Numbered from the stretch's first letter, positions 7,140-16,160 are shown. The stretch is 32,481 nucleotides of DNA from Corynebacterium otitidis ATCC 51513 (GCF_000296405.1 NZ_JH815192.1:627117-659597); one strand, 5' to 3'. Notes: generated by a model from the letters alone, not told the origin. Numbers and translations: made by a program.

Positions 7140-7964
7140 CTAGGGCTCGAAGGTAGCGCCCGGGTGGCCGAAGGAGACGGGCCCGGGGAACTCCGCGGCC
7201 GCGGCGTCGAGCGTCTCCTCGACGGAGACCCACGGCGGCACGTGGACGACAACGAGGCGGCGAGCCCCCGCCTCCCTAGCGGCGCGGCCGGCCTCCGCGG
7301 CGGTGAGGTGCATCCGCGGCGCGGGGCCCGCCTCGGCGGGCCCCCAGTTCGCCTCGCAGAAGAACACGTCCACCCCACGGGCGGCCTCGACGAGGTCGGG
7401 CGTGGGCCCCGTGTCGCCCGAGTAGCAGAGGCTCTGGCCCGTCTCGGGCTCCTCCACCCGCACGGAGAACGCCGGCACCGGGTGCACCGCCGGGAAGCCG
7501 GTGAGCCTTAGGGAGCCCACCCGGACGGGGGCGCGGTCGCCCCAGGGCCGAAACGCGAACTGGTCGGCGAGGTTGTCGACGCCGCCCGGCTCGTCGGTCG
7601 CTCCCGCGCGCCCGAGGACGCCCGGCGCGCCCTCCGGCGCAAGCAGCAGGCTGCGCCACCGGGCGTTGCGCTCCGGGTGGAAGCGGCGCCACACGAGCAG
7701 GCTCGGCACGTCGAGGCAGTGGTCGGGGTGCAGGTGGCTTAGGGCCACGTTGACGGTCGCGGGGTTGCAGTGCCGCTGCAGACGCGCGAGCGTGCCGGGC
7801 CCGAAGTCGAGGACGATCCTCGTGGGGCCCTCGGGGGCGGGCTCGATCGCCCCGCGCCCGGGCTCGCGCGCGGCGGGGGCGCCCGCCGACTCGAGCAGGT
7901 ACCCGGATGCGGGGTTGTCGGGGCCGCTGACGCTGCCCGAACTTCCCAACACTGTCAGCCGCAT
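7140..7964 (-). CDS. Metallo-beta-lactamase-fold hydrolase, cyclic-nucleotide phosphodiesterase-like
   Basis: About 274 aa. The metal-binding HxHxDH motif is seen as SHLHPDHCLD. Further metal ligands are probable at the His of AVHPVPAF, the Asp of YSGDTGPTPDL and the His of VVHVPP. The N-terminal MRLTVLGSSGSVSGPDNPASGYLLE is typical of the Rv1339-like branch, members of which have been reported as atypical cAMP phosphodiesterases; activity on cAMP here is inference. It sits between murI and rph as in other actinobacteria. The ATG at 7964 is preferred because ACACTT/CACACT lies 8-9 bases upstream; GTG at 7970 is the alternative. An acidic and Pro-rich insertion around residues 28-48 is variable. 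Confidence 0.85.
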   Translation of the reverse strand: MRLTVLGSSGSVSGPDNPASGYLLESAGAPAAREPGRGAIEPAPEGPTRIVLDFGPGTLARLQRHCNPATVNVALSHLHPDHCLDVPSLLVWRRFHPERNARWRSLLLAPEGAPGVLGRAGATDEPGGVDNLADQFAFRPWGDRAPVRVGSLRLTGFPAVHPVPAFSVRVEEPETGQSLCYSGDTGPTPDLVEAARGVDVFFCEANWGPAEAGPAPRMHLTAAEAGRAAREAGARRLVVVHVPPWVSVEETLDAAAAEFPGPVSFGHPGATFEP

Positions 7965-8040
7965 GGTCACTCAAGTGTGCCACGGCCAGGCGGCGAAGGG
8001 TTAAACCGGCGCGGCGCCGCGGCCCCGGTGGCGCGGGGTC

Positions 8041-8883
8041 CTAGCGGGCGGTGCCGGAGAAGGACACCCCGCCCGCGACGTCGAGGTCGCCGACGCCGGG
8101 CCCTAAGAAGCGGCTGGCGAGCTCGGTGAAGGTGGAGACCTCGCCGGTGGTCTCGAAGCGGCGCTCGGGGCGCTCCTCCTCGGCGAAGAGGTCGCGCTCC
8201 GCGCAGATCTTATAGACGTCCTTAGTGGCCTCCTCCGCGGAGGAGACGAGCGTGACGTTGTCGCCGATCGCGAGCTGCAGCACGCTGGAGAGCAGCGGGT
8301 AGTGGGTGCAGCCCAAAACGAGGGTGTCGACGCCGGCGTCGCGCAGCGGTGCGAGGTAGTTCGACGCCGCCTCGAAGACGGCGTCGCCGGTGGTCTCGCC
8401 GCGCTCGACGAAGGTGACGAGGTCGGGGCAGGCCTGGGCGTGGATCTCGATCGAGGGGTTGATGGAGAACATGTCCTGGTACGCCCCGGAGGTCATCGTG
8501 CCGACCGTGCCGATGACGCCGACCTTCCCGTTCCTGGTGGTGGCCATCGCGCGGCGCACCGCGGGCTTGATGACCTCGACGACGGGGATGTCGTAGCGCT
8601 CGCGCGCGTCGTGGAGGAACGCCGCCGAGGCGGTGTTGCAGGCGATGACGAGGATCTTGCAGCCCGCCTCGACGAGGCTGTCGGCCACCCGCTCGGCGTG
8701 GCGGCGCACCTCGGCGATAGGCAGCGGGCCATACGGCCCGTACTTCGTGTCCCCGATGTAGTGGATGGGCTCGCCGGGCAGCTGGTCCATGATCGTGCGC
8801 GCGACGGTGAGCCCGCCCAGCCCCGAGTCGAAGATCCCGATCGGGGCGTGCTTGGCGGGGTTAGACGGGGAGCTCGACATCAC
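8041..8883 (-). CDS. murI: Glutamate racemase
   Basis: About 280 aa. It interconverts L- and D-glutamate for peptidoglycan. It uses two cysteines, both visible: ACNTAS (Cys near residue 82) and GCTHYP (Cys near residue 192). The N-terminal [13 protein letters not shown] and GDTKYGPYG are hallmark substrate-binding stretches. GTG at 8883 is chosen because TACCAT (8891-8896) lies 7 bases upstream on the minus strand; ATG at 8880 and ATG at 8892 are alternatives, but the last overlaps the -10 element. It is upstream of the phosphodiesterase-like gene on the same strand, with ~76 bases between. Confidence 0.96.
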   Translation of the reverse strand: MMSSSPSNPAKHAPIGIFDSGLGGLTVARTIMDQLPGEPIHYIGDTKYGPYGPLPIAEVRRHAERVADSLVEAGCKILVIACNTASAAFLHDARERYDIPVVEVIKPAVRRAMATTRNGKVGVIGTVGTMTSGAYQDMFSINPSIEIHAQACPDLVTFVERGETTGDAVFEAASNYLAPLRDAGVDTLVLGCTHYPLLSSVLQLAIGDNVTLVSSAEEATKDVYKICAERDLFAEEERPERRFETTGEVSTFTELASRFLGPGVGDLDVAGGVSFSGTAR

Positions 8884-8890
8884 GCCTGGC

Positions 8891-8896
8891 ATGGTA
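8891..8896 (-). promoter_or_regulatory. -10 element of murI (leaderless)
   Basis: TACCAT on the minus strand, 7 bases before GTG at 8883. Confidence 0.4.
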
Positions 8897-8935
8897 GCTC
8901 ACCCGCGCCCGGGCCCCGCCCGCGGCGGGCGCGAC

Positions 8936-8941
8936 TACAGT
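8936..8941 (+). promoter_or_regulatory. Possible -10 of the aldo/keto reductase gene
   Basis: TACAGT, about 90 bases before the GTG at 9032. Unlike most neighbours this gene has a ribosome-binding site (AAAGGAG near 9015), so a leader is expected. Confidence 0.3.
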
Positions 8942-9031
8942 GGCGCACGCCGAGGCGCGCCCGGCGCGCCCCGGGGCCTTCCTTCTCGCGAGAGACTCCA
9001 ACGCCGCTAATCGAAAGGAGCTGGTGGCGCC

Positions 9032-10003
9032 GTGACCGCACCGATGAGCCCCGCGGCGGGGCTTTTGGGGGACGCCCTGCCGCTCAACCTGGGCACCAAC
9101 CCGTTTGGCTGGACGACCGGCGAGGACGCCGCCCACGAGATCCTCGACGCCTTCGTCGAGGCCGGCGGGCGGCTCATCGACACCGCGGACGTCTACCCCG
9201 CGTGGTTCAACGAGCGCGGCGAGGCCTCCGAGGAGATCGTCGGCTCGTGGCTCGCCCGCCAGGGCGAGGACTTGAAGGAGGAGCTCGTCGTCGCGACGAA
9301 GGGCGGGCACCGCGTGCCGGTCGACTCCGTCGACAAGGAGCGCCTCACCGCCGCGGCGGAGGCCTCGCTCAGGCGCCTCGGGGTCGAGGCGATCGACCTG
9401 TACTACCTCCACAAGGACGACCCGGAGGTGCCCATCGACGACCAGGTGGAGGCCGCCGCGGGGCTCGTGGAGCGCGGGCTCGTGCGCCGCATCGGGCTGA
9501 GCAACCACTCCCCCGAGCGGACCCGCGCCTTCCTCGAGGCCGCGCGCGGCACCCCGGCGGCGCCGGTGGCGCTGCAGCCGGAGTACAACCTCCTCAGCCG
9601 CGCCCGCTACGAGCGCTCCTACCGGCCGCTGGCCCGCGAGTTCCGCCTCGAGGTGTTCCCCTACAAGTCGCTCGCCTCGGGGCTGCTCACCGGCAAGTAC
9701 GCCTCCAGGGAGGACCTCGAGGGCGCAGCACGGCAAGGCGCCTTAGAGAAGGCCTACACCCCGGACGCGGAGCGAGTCCTCGAGCGGCTGCGCCGCGTCG
9801 CGGACGTGCGCGACGAGGAGCCCGCGGCGATCGCGCTGGCCTGGCTGCGCGCCAAGGGCGTGACCGCGCCGCTGGCGTCGGCCTCGCGCCCGGAGCAGCT
9901 GCCCGCGCTGATCGAGGGCGCGCGCGTCACGCTGAGCTCCTCGGAGGTCACGACGCTCGACGCCGCATCGCAGTCCTTCGCCCGCCCGGAGGGCGACGAC
10001 TAG
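9032..10003 (+). CDS. Aldo/keto reductase
   Basis: 323 aa, NADPH-dependent (beta/alpha)8-barrel oxidoreductase; substrate unknown. The catalytic set is visible in order: Asp and Tyr in LIDTADVYP (about residues 48-56), Lys in VVATKGGH (about 90), His in LYYLHKDDP (about 130). RIGLSNHSP, YNLLSRARYE and the C-terminal SASRPEQL region match the cofactor-binding parts of the family. The GTG start has AAAGGAG 11 bases upstream; ATG at 9044 is possible. It is the only plus-strand gene in this block, divergent from murI and convergent with the rhomboid gene (41 bases between stops). Confidence 0.93.
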   Translation: MTAPMSPAAGLLGDALPLNLGTNPFGWTTGEDAAHEILDAFVEAGGRLIDTADVYPAWFNERGEASEEIVGSWLARQGEDLKEELVVATKGGHRVPVDSVDKERLTAAAEASLRRLGVEAIDLYYLHKDDPEVPIDDQVEAAAGLVERGLVRRIGLSNHSPERTRAFLEAARGTPAAPVALQPEYNLLSRARYERSYRPLAREFRLEVFPYKSLASGLLTGKYASREDLEGAARQGALEKAYTPDAERVLERLRRVADVRDEEPAAIALAWLRAKGVTAPLASASRPEQLPALIEGARVTLSSSEVTTLDAASQSFARPEGDD

Positions 10004-10044
10004 GGGCGATCCCCCGGCGCGGGGCGCCTCCCCGGCGGGGTGGG

Positions 10045-10770
10045 TTAGTCGCGGTCGGAGCGGCGGCGCTCCCCGAAGACGACGCCGGCGGCCACCCCGC
10101 CGAGCGCGCCGAAGAGATGCGCCTGCCAGGAGACGCCCTCGTTGATGGGCAGCACGCCCCACAGCAGGCCCGAGTAGGCGATGCCGAGCACGACGCCGAG
10201 GATGATCTGCCCGATCGAGCGGTTGAAGATGCCACGCACGAGCAGGTAGGCCAGCCAGCCGTAGACGAGCAGCGAGGCGCCGACGTGCACGGTGCCGACC
10301 CCGCCGAAGAACCACGTGCCCAAGCCCCCGATGAGCACGACGAACGCGGTCGTGCCCCACCAGGCTCTAGCCCCGGAGAGCCCGATGAGGAAGCTGAAGA
10401 TCGCGCCCGGCACCGTGTTCGAGATGAGGTGCCCGAAGGAGACGTGCAGCACCGGGGAGAAGAGCACCCCGATAAGCGAGGAGGTGTCCAGCGGGCGGAT
10501 GCCGTACTGGGTGAGCCCGCCGCCGAAGGCGAAGACGTTGATGAGGTGCACGCCCCAGATCACGGCGACGTAGCCGATCGCGAAGAGCAGCCCGGTGCGC
10601 AGGCTCGAGCCGGCGCGCTCACGCCACGTGGGCGCGGGGTTCGCGGGCTTGCCGGGACTACTGATCGGCTCGCCGGCAGACGGCGCGCGCCTGGTCACGG
10701 GGCGCTCGCGGGGCTTATCCCCCATGACGCGGCGGTAGTAGTCCTCGAGTCGGTCGTCGTTGTCGGCCAT
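10045..10770 (-). CDS. Rhomboid-family intramembrane serine protease
   Basis: 241 aa. A hydrophilic, basic cytosolic N-terminus of ~65 residues is followed by six predicted membrane helices. The catalytic serine is in GASLLVYG (GxSxxxxG motif) and the catalytic histidine in SWQAHLFGALGG of the last helix. FGHLISNTVPG supplies the conserved His and Asn that stabilise the oxyanion. It would cleave membrane-spanning proteins within the bilayer; substrates are unknown. It starts 63 bases downstream of the DUF2017 gene on the same strand, so co-transcription with clpS and DUF2017 is plausible. Confidence 0.92.
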   Translation of the reverse strand: MADNDDRLEDYYRRVMGDKPRERPVTRRAPSAGEPISSPGKPANPAPTWRERAGSSLRTGLLFAIGYVAVIWGVHLINVFAFGGGLTQYGIRPLDTSSLIGVLFSPVLHVSFGHLISNTVPGAIFSFLIGLSGARAWWGTTAFVVLIGGLGTWFFGGVGTVHVGASLLVYGWLAYLLVRGIFNRSIGQIILGVVLGIAYSGLLWGVLPINEGVSWQAHLFGALGGVAAGVVFGERRRSDRD

Positions 10771-10833
10771 GGCCCTTTAACCTCCCGCTCCTTGTCCCTG
10801 CCTCGTGCCTTCGACCCGCCCGGCGCGGGCTGG

Positions 10834-11400
10834 CTAGTTGGAGCCCATGAGCGCCTGGAGCAGCGAGTCCTGGTTGTAGGCCAGCCACTCGACGAGCGTC
10901 TCGGACTCCTCGGCGGCGTCGATGGCCTCGACGTCCATGCCCGTAAGGTCGAGGCCCGCGCCCGCGGCGACGTAGAGCCGCAGGTCGTTAAGCGCCGCGA
11001 GCCAGCGGTGGGCGTCCTCCTCGCTCAAGGTGACGTTCACCCCGCCGGTGGGGCCCAGGTGCTCGGAGACGACCTGGAGGTTCTCGATCTTGCCGCGGCA
11101 GATGTCCGTCTCGTGGAGGCTGCGCAGAAGACCGTTGTCCCCGTCGAACTCCTCGTCGCCCTCGCGCTCGAAGTCGGGCAACAGGCGCTTGAGCGCCGGG
11201 TCCTCGGGCGGCTCCTGGTGGCCGGAGTTGATCCCGGTGATCTCGGAGAGCTCGTCCTTCGGGGCGGACTGCACCCGGGCGATGAGCGCCTCCGCGACGC
11301 CGGAGGCGAGGTTGCCTAGCACCTCGCGCTCCATGGGCTCCAGCGTGGTCTGGTAGCGCACCGCCCGCGCGAAGCGCTTCGACCTCGTCCACGGTTTCAT
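10834..11400 (-). CDS. DUF2017 family protein
   Basis: 188 aa, acidic and soluble. The N-terminus (MKPWTRSKRFARAVRYQTTLEPMEREVLGNL, split here: basic start, then LEPMEREVL) and the C-terminal helix (LVEWLAYNQDSLLQALMG) match the actinobacterial DUF2017 family. Members almost always follow clpS, as here (60 bases). The function is unknown; a link to ClpS or N-end-rule proteolysis is only suggested by gene order. No catalytic or membrane motif is visible. Confidence 0.9.
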   Translation of the reverse strand: MKPWTRSKRFARAVRYQTTLEPMEREVLGNLASGVAEALIARVQSAPKDELSEITGINSGHQEPPEDPALKRLLPDFEREGDEEFDGDNGLLRSLHETDICRGKIENLQVVSEHLGPTGGVNVTLSEEDAHRWLAALNDLRLYVAAGAGLDLTGMDVEAIDAAEESETLVEWLAYNQDSLLQALMGSN

Positions 11401-11460
11401 CTCTTGTTCTCTCGCCTCCCTGCTCGTTGCCGCCGGCCGCAGTACCCGCTACTTGGGCGC

Positions 11461-11793
11461 CTAGCCCGCCTGCTGCATCGTCGCCCACAGCCCGGCGATC
11501 TGCAGCTTCTTCACGTCGGTCTCGACCTTGTCCTTCGAGCCCGAGGACACCGCCGCCTTGCCCTCGGTGTGAACCTGCATCATGAGCTCGTTAGCGCGCT
11601 TGCGGTCGTATCCCAGCACGGTCTGGAACACGTAGGTCACGTAGCTCATGAGGTTGACAGGATCGTCCCAGACCACGCAGATCCAGGGCAGGTCCTCCGA
11701 GGACGCGACCTCGACCTTCGTCTCCTCGTCGAGGTCCGGGGCGGCGGTGGGCTGGCTAAGGACCACCATCAAGCTGTCTCCGGCGTCGTACAT
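11461..11793 (-). CDS. clpS: ATP-dependent Clp protease adaptor ClpS
   Basis: 110 aa. The ClpS core is clear: WDDPVNLMSYVTYVFQTVLG (the substrate-binding region that recognises N-degrons), then MMQVHTEGKA and an alpha/beta end. ClpS delivers proteins with bulky hydrophobic N-terminal residues to ClpAP/ClpCP. ATG at 11793 is 8 bases after TATTCT (11802-11807 on the minus strand); a GAGGT stretch overlaps this gap, so translation could use either mode. ATG at 11769 would still keep the core. It is first in the clpS-DUF2017-rhomboid run. Confidence 0.95.
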   Translation of the reverse strand: MYDAGDSLMVVLSQPTAAPDLDEETKVEVASSEDLPWICVVWDDPVNLMSYVTYVFQTVLGYDRKRANELMMQVHTEGKAAVSSGSKDKVETDVKKLQIAGLWATMQQAG

Positions 11794-11801
11794 ACCTCAC
11801 A

Positions 11802-11807
11802 AGAATA
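11802..11807 (-). promoter_or_regulatory. -10 element of clpS
   Basis: TATTCT on the minus strand, 8 bases before ATG; a close match to the corynebacterial -10 consensus. Confidence 0.5.
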
Positions 11808-11984
11808 ATCAACGCCCCAGCCCCGCGCGCAGCGCGTTCCGCCCCTCGGGACGGCGCCGGCTGCCGTCACAATCCGCGGGCCGCTCGACCTAAGGTTGGA
11901 CACTAGCTGACCGGCGCCCCGGAAACCCCTCGGGGCGGCATAGGAACCAAGGAAGACCCCACGAGCCGAAGGACACCCCACGCC

Positions 11985-13343
11985 ATGACCACCAACCCAA
12001 GCAGAAGCGCCCGCCACGCCGAGGAGCCCACCCCCAGGCGCCAGTCGACGTCGCTGCTCACCGACAAGTACGAGCTCACCATGCTCCAGGCCGCGCTCGC
12101 CGACGGCACCGCCGAGCGCGCCTGCACCTTCGAGGTGTTCGCAAGAAAGCTGCCCAACGAGCGCCGCTACGGCGTCGTCGCGGGCACCGGCCGCGTCCTC
12201 GAGGCCGTCGAGGACTTCGTGTTCACCGACGCGCAGATCGACGCGCTCGACTTCCTCGACGAGCGCACGAAAAACTACCTGCGCGACTTCCGCTTCACCG
12301 GGCAGATGGACGGCTACCGCGAGGGCGAGCTCTACTTCCCGCACTCCCCGATCCTCACGGTGCGCGGCACGTTCGGCGAGTGCGTCGTGCTCGAGACGGT
12401 GATCCTCTCGATCCTCAACTCGGACTCCGCCGTCGCGACCGCCGCGGCGCGCATGGTCGTCGCCGCCGACGGGCGCCCCATCCTCGAGATGGGCTCGAGG
12501 CGCACCCACGAGTACGCGGCGGTGACGTCCTCGCGCGCGGCGTACCTCGGCGGGTTCTCGGCGACCTCGAACCTCGAGGCGTCGTTCCGCTACGGGATCC
12601 CCGCCTCCGGCACGGCCGCGCACTCGTGGACGCTCGTCCACGCCGGGGAGGACGGCTCCACCGGCGAGGCCGACGCGTTCCGCGCGCAGGTCGACACGCT
12701 CGGCACCGACACCATCCTGCTCGTCGACACGTTCGACATCGACCGCGGCGTCACCACCGCCATCGAGGTCGCCGGCACCGAGCTCGGCGGGGTGCGCATC
12801 GACTCCGGCGACCTCGGCGTGATGACCCAGAAGGTGCGCCGCCAGCTCGACAAGCTCGGCGCCTACAACACGAAGATCGTCGTGTCCTCCGACCTCGACG
12901 AGTTCGCCATCGCCGGGCTGCGCGGCGACCCCGTCGACTCGTTCGGCGTGGGCACCTCCGTGGTCACCGGCTCCGGGGCGCCCACCCCGGGCATGGTCTA
13001 CAAGCTCGTCGAGGTCGACGGCATCCCCGTCGCGAAGCGCTCCCGCAACAAGATCAGCAATGGCGGCGCGAAGCGCGCGATCCGCACCCACCGCGCCTCC
13101 GGCACCGCGATCGAGGAGATCGTCCTGCCCTTCGACGCGCCCGACCCGGACGTCGGCAACGCCGAGATCGAGCAGCTCACCGTGCCGCTCATCCGCGACG
13201 GGCGGGTCGTCGACGGGCTGCCCGACCTCCACGAGTCGCGCGAACACCTCGCCGCGCAGCTCAAGAGGCTGCCCTGGGAGGGCCTGGCGCTCTCGAAGGA
13301 CGAGCCGGCGCTCGATACCCGCTTCGAGGGCTTCTCCTCCTAA
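11985..13343 (+). CDS. pncB: Nicotinate phosphoribosyltransferase
   Basis: 452 aa. It makes nicotinate mononucleotide from nicotinate, PRPP and ATP, the first step of NAD salvage. Landmarks: LLTDKYELTMLQAAL near the N-terminus, FEVFARKLPNERRYGVVAG (substrate loop), LEMGSRRTHEYAAVTSSRAAYLGG in two overlapping parts (the active-site LEMGSRR), DTFDIDRGV and the phosphate-binding IDSGDLG. ATG at 11985 has GAAGGAC 10 bases upstream. It is divergent from clpS. With nadE at 24101 it provides two steps towards NAD. Confidence 0.96.
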   Translation: MTTNPSRSARHAEEPTPRRQSTSLLTDKYELTMLQAALADGTAERACTFEVFARKLPNERRYGVVAGTGRVLEAVEDFVFTDAQIDALDFLDERTKNYLRDFRFTGQMDGYREGELYFPHSPILTVRGTFGECVVLETVILSILNSDSAVATAAARMVVAADGRPILEMGSRRTHEYAAVTSSRAAYLGGFSATSNLEASFRYGIPASGTAAHSWTLVHAGEDGSTGEADAFRAQVDTLGTDTILLVDTFDIDRGVTTAIEVAGTELGGVRIDSGDLGVMTQKVRRQLDKLGAYNTKIVVSSDLDEFAIAGLRGDPVDSFGVGTSVVTGSGAPTPGMVYKLVEVDGIPVAKRSRNKISNGGAKRAIRTHRASGTAIEEIVLPFDAPDPDVGNAEIEQLTVPLIRDGRVVDGLPDLHESREHLAAQLKRLPWEGLALSKDEPALDTRFEGFSS

Positions 13344-13377
13344 AAGCCCCGCCCCCGGCGGGCCGGGCCCGCGCCGC

Positions 13378-13383
13378 TAGGCT
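13378..13383 (+). promoter_or_regulatory. -10 element of dinG-like gene (leaderless)
   Basis: TAGGCT, 8 bases before GTG at 13392. This rules against a TTG start at 13383, which would overlap the hexamer. Confidence 0.5.
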
Positions 13384-13391
13384 TGGGGGCC

Positions 13392-15386
13392 GTGAACGCC
13401 ACCCCGAACCGGGCAGACGAGCCCGACGAGGAGCCCACCCGCCGGCTCCTCGACGCGGCGGTCGACGCGCTCGGCGGCTCGAGGCGCGACGGCCAGGTCG
13501 CTATGGCCGAGGCGGTGAGCCGGGCTCTGAAGGACTCCCGCCACCTCGCCGTGCAGGCCGGCACCGGCACCGGCAAGTCGCTCGCCTACCTCGTGCCCGC
13601 GGTGCGCCACGCCCAGGAGACCGACACCACGGTGGTGGTCTCCACGGCGACGCTCGCGCTGCAGCGCCAGCTCGTCCACCGCGACCTGCCCCGCCTCGTC
13701 GACGCGCTCGCCCCGCACCTTGAGCGGCGCCCCACCTTCGCGATCCAGAAGGGCCGCTCGAACTACGTGTGCCGGCAGCGCCTCAACGCCCCCGAGGCGC
13801 CCGAGGGGGAGCTCTTCGACGCCGCGGAGCTCTCCTCCCTCGAGCGGCAGGTCCAGAAGGTCCGCTCCTGGGCCGCGGACACCGAGACCGGCGACCGCGA
13901 CGACCTGCCCGCCGGCGTCTCGCCGCGCGCGTGGGCGCAGGTGTCGGTGAGCTCAAGGGAGTGCGTCGGGCAGAAGCGCTGCCCGTTCGGCGAGGAGTGC
14001 TTCGCGGAGCTCGCCCGCGAGAAGGCCAGGCGCGCCGACATCGTCGTCACCAACCACGCGCTGCTCGCGATCGACGCGATGTCGGGGGCGAACATCCTGC
14101 CCGAGCACGACGCGGTCATCGTCGACGAGGCCCACGAGCTCGACGGGCGGGTCACCTCGGTCGCAACCCAGGACCTCACGGTCGCGGCCCTCAAGCTCGC
14201 CGCCGGGCGCGCCGGCCGCATCAACGAGAAGACCGGCGGCCTCGAGGAGGCGATCGACGACCTCGACGGGCTGCTCGGAATCGCCCCGGCCGGCCGCTGG
14301 ACCGAGGCCGACGACGACGCCACGAAGATCCTTACCGGCCTGCGCGACGAGCTCGCGAAGCTCACCACCCGCGCCTCGCGCGCGCCCGAGGGGGAGGCGG
14401 AGAACAACCCCGAGCGCGCCGCGGAGCGCTCGACGCTCACCAACCACCTCCAGGAGCTGCGCGACGGCGTCGTGCGCGTCCTCGACGCGCTCGGCCACGA
14501 GGGCGAGGGCCCGGCCGCGGACGTCGTGTGGTTCTCCCGCGACCGCGGCGCGCCCGCCCTGTCGGTCGCGCCGCTGTCCGTGGCGGGGCTCATGGCCTCC
14601 GGCCTGTTCGCGGAGAACACCGTCGTGCTCACCTCAGCGACGCTCGCGGTGGGCGGCAACTTCGACGCCATGGCCGCCGCGTGGGGCCTGAAGGCCGGCA
14701 CGTGGGACGCGCTCGACGTGGGCACCCCCTTCAACCCGGCGCGCTCCGGGATCCTCTACGTCGCAACGAGCCTGCCCGAGCCGCGCCGCGGGGACATGCC
14801 CGAGGAGACGATCGAGGAGATCCGCCGGCTCATCCTCGCCGCCGGGGGCCGCACGCTGGGGCTGTTCTCCTCGAAGCGCGCCGCGCAGGAGGCCGCGGAG
14901 CGGCTCCGCCCGAGGCTGCCGATGGACGTACTGTTGCAGGGCGAGGATTCGATCTCCTCGCTCGTGGAGGCGTTCGCGAAGCAGGAGAACACGTGCCTGT
15001 TCGGGACGCTGACGCTGTGGCAGGGCGTCGACGTGCCCGGCCGCTCGCTCAGCCAGGTCATCATCGACAAGATCCCCTTCCCCCGCCCCGACGAGCCGCT
15101 GCTCAAGGCCCGCCAGGAGGCCGCGGACGCGAAGGGCCGCTCCGGGTTCATGGAGGTCGCCGCGACCCACGCGGCGCTGCTCCTCGCGCAGGGCGCGGGG
15201 CGGCTCATCCGCTCGGTGAGCGACCGCGGGGTCGTCTCGATCCTCGACCGCAGGCTCGTCACCAAGCGCTACGGGGGCTTCCTTCGGGCCTCGCTGCCGC
15301 CGTTCTGGGCGACGACAGATAGGGACACCGTGCTCGGGGCGCTGGGGAGGCTCGTGGCCGCGCCGCGCACCCCCGCCGGGCGCTAG
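13392..15386 (+). CDS. dinG: DinG-type ATP-dependent DNA helicase (XPD-like, Fe-S)
   Basis: 664 aa superfamily 2 helicase. Walker A is AGTGTGKS (about residues 56-63) and Walker B/DEAH is IVDEAHELDG (about 244-253). Between them four cysteines (one in NYVCRQ, then ECVGQKRCPFGEEC) are placed as the iron-sulphur cluster ligands of XPD/DinG enzymes. C-terminal motifs include LGLFSSKRAAQ, CLFGTLTLWQGVDVPG and the arginine-finger motif GAGRLIRS. Predicted to unwind DNA, possibly R-loops or damaged DNA. Leaderless GTG start. Its last four bases overlap the stop of the convergent PTH2-type gene. Confidence 0.93.
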   Translation: MNATPNRADEPDEEPTRRLLDAAVDALGGSRRDGQVAMAEAVSRALKDSRHLAVQAGTGTGKSLAYLVPAVRHAQETDTTVVVSTATLALQRQLVHRDLPRLVDALAPHLERRPTFAIQKGRSNYVCRQRLNAPEAPEGELFDAAELSSLERQVQKVRSWAADTETGDRDDLPAGVSPRAWAQVSVSSRECVGQKRCPFGEECFAELAREKARRADIVVTNHALLAIDAMSGANILPEHDAVIVDEAHELDGRVTSVATQDLTVAALKLAAGRAGRINEKTGGLEEAIDDLDGLLGIAPAGRWTEADDDATKILTGLRDELAKLTTRASRAPEGEAENNPERAAERSTLTNHLQELRDGVVRVLDALGHEGEGPAADVVWFSRDRGAPALSVAPLSVAGLMASGLFAENTVVLTSATLAVGGNFDAMAAAWGLKAGTWDALDVGTPFNPARSGILYVATSLPEPRRGDMPEETIEEIRRLILAAGGRTLGLFSSKRAAQEAAERLRPRLPMDVLLQGEDSISSLVEAFAKQENTCLFGTLTLWQGVDVPGRSLSQVIIDKIPFPRPDEPLLKARQEAADAKGRSGFMEVAATHAALLLAQGAGRLIRSVSDRGVVSILDRRLVTKRYGGFLRASLPPFWATTDRDTVLGALGRLVAAPRTPAGR

Positions 15387-16117
15387 GAGACGCCCCGCAG
15401 GGGCCCCGCCGCCGGCAGCCCGAGCGCGGTGGTCGTGTCCGGGTCGACCTCGGTGAAGCCGGCGTCCACCACCGGCACCGCCTCGTCGAGCGCCGCGGCG
15501 CGGGCGAAGACGTCGTGGGGCACCTCCCTCGCTGTAAGCGGCAGGCCGCGCCCGGCCCAGTCGACGACCCAGTCGGTGGGCATCGCGGCGCACAGGAGCA
15601 TCGAGGCGTGGCCGGCCTGCGCGGCGGCCTTGCCCGCGCTGAGGCCCAGTCCCCCGTCGAGGACGACGACGGGGTCCTCGCCCTCCACGGCTCCGGGCTC
15701 GTCGGTCTCGAGGTCGGTGCCCTTGACCTGAAGCTTCGCGACCGCCTTGGGCACCTCGGAGACGGTGGCGGGAACGAACGCGCGGGCGGCGGCACCGGCG
15801 GCCTCGACGGTGTGGCCGGGCACGTCCTGGGCGTCGTCCCAGGCCTTGTTGCGGGCGCGGCGGGCGACCTTGCGGATGCGGTGGCCGTACCAGCGCGAGA
15901 GCTGCTCGGCGTAGCGCTCATCGAGGCACACCTCGACGACGGCGCGCGCCGCGGCGGCGATGAGGTCGCTGCGCGCGGGCGGGTCGGCCTTGGGGATGCG
16001 CAGGGCGAGCTGCATCGCCCACACCGTCGACGGGTCGTCGGGGTCCTCGACGTGGTCGCGCCCCATGCCCTCGGCGAGCAGCCGGTGGGCGCGCTCAATC
16101 GATGCGTTCGACTCCAT
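15383..16117 (-). CDS. PTH2-type peptidyl-tRNA hydrolase with N-terminal extension
   Basis: 244 aa. The C-terminal ~105 residues resemble the PTH2 fold: strand VVVLDGG, the diagnostic GLSAGKAAAQAGHAS (compare family KGKxAAQxxHA), and near the end VVDAGFTEVDPDTTTALGLPA in two pieces matching the family's DAGxTxxxPGxxTVLxxGP. Such enzymes release peptides from stalled peptidyl-tRNA. Classic PTH2 proteins are ~115-120 aa; the additional ~130 N-terminal residues here include LALRIPKADPPARSDL and a basic helix RWYGHRIRKVARRARNKAW that could bind RNA (inference). ATG at 16117 is 7 bases after TAGCGT; a GTG at 16126 overlaps that hexamer. It follows serB by 43 bases. Confidence 0.75.
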   Translation of the reverse strand: MESNASIERAHRLLAEGMGRDHVEDPDDPSTVWAMQLALRIPKADPPARSDLIAAAARAVVEVCLDERYAEQLSRWYGHRIRKVARRARNKAWDDAQDVPGHTVEAAGAAARAFVPATVSEVPKAVAKLQVKGTDLETDEPGAVEGEDPVVVLDGGLGLSAGKAAAQAGHASMLLCAAMPTDWVVDWAGRGLPLTAREVPHDVFARAAALDEAVPVVDAGFTEVDPDTTTALGLPAAGPLRGVS

Positions 16118-16124
16118 GCCGGCC

Positions 16125-16130
16125 ACGCTA
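16125..16130 (-). promoter_or_regulatory. -10 element of PTH2-type gene (leaderless)
   Basis: TAGCGT on the minus strand, 7 bases before ATG at 16117. Confidence 0.45.
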
Positions 16131-16160
16131 CGCCCGCGCCCGGTCCGGCGACTTCGGCGC

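Noticed and set aside
8302..11319. A 1005-codon open frame on the plus strand
   Set aside because: It runs antisense to murI, rhomboid and DUF2017 and in another frame of the aldo/keto reductase gene. It is an artefact of very high GC; the product is Arg/Gly/Ala-rich with no domain.
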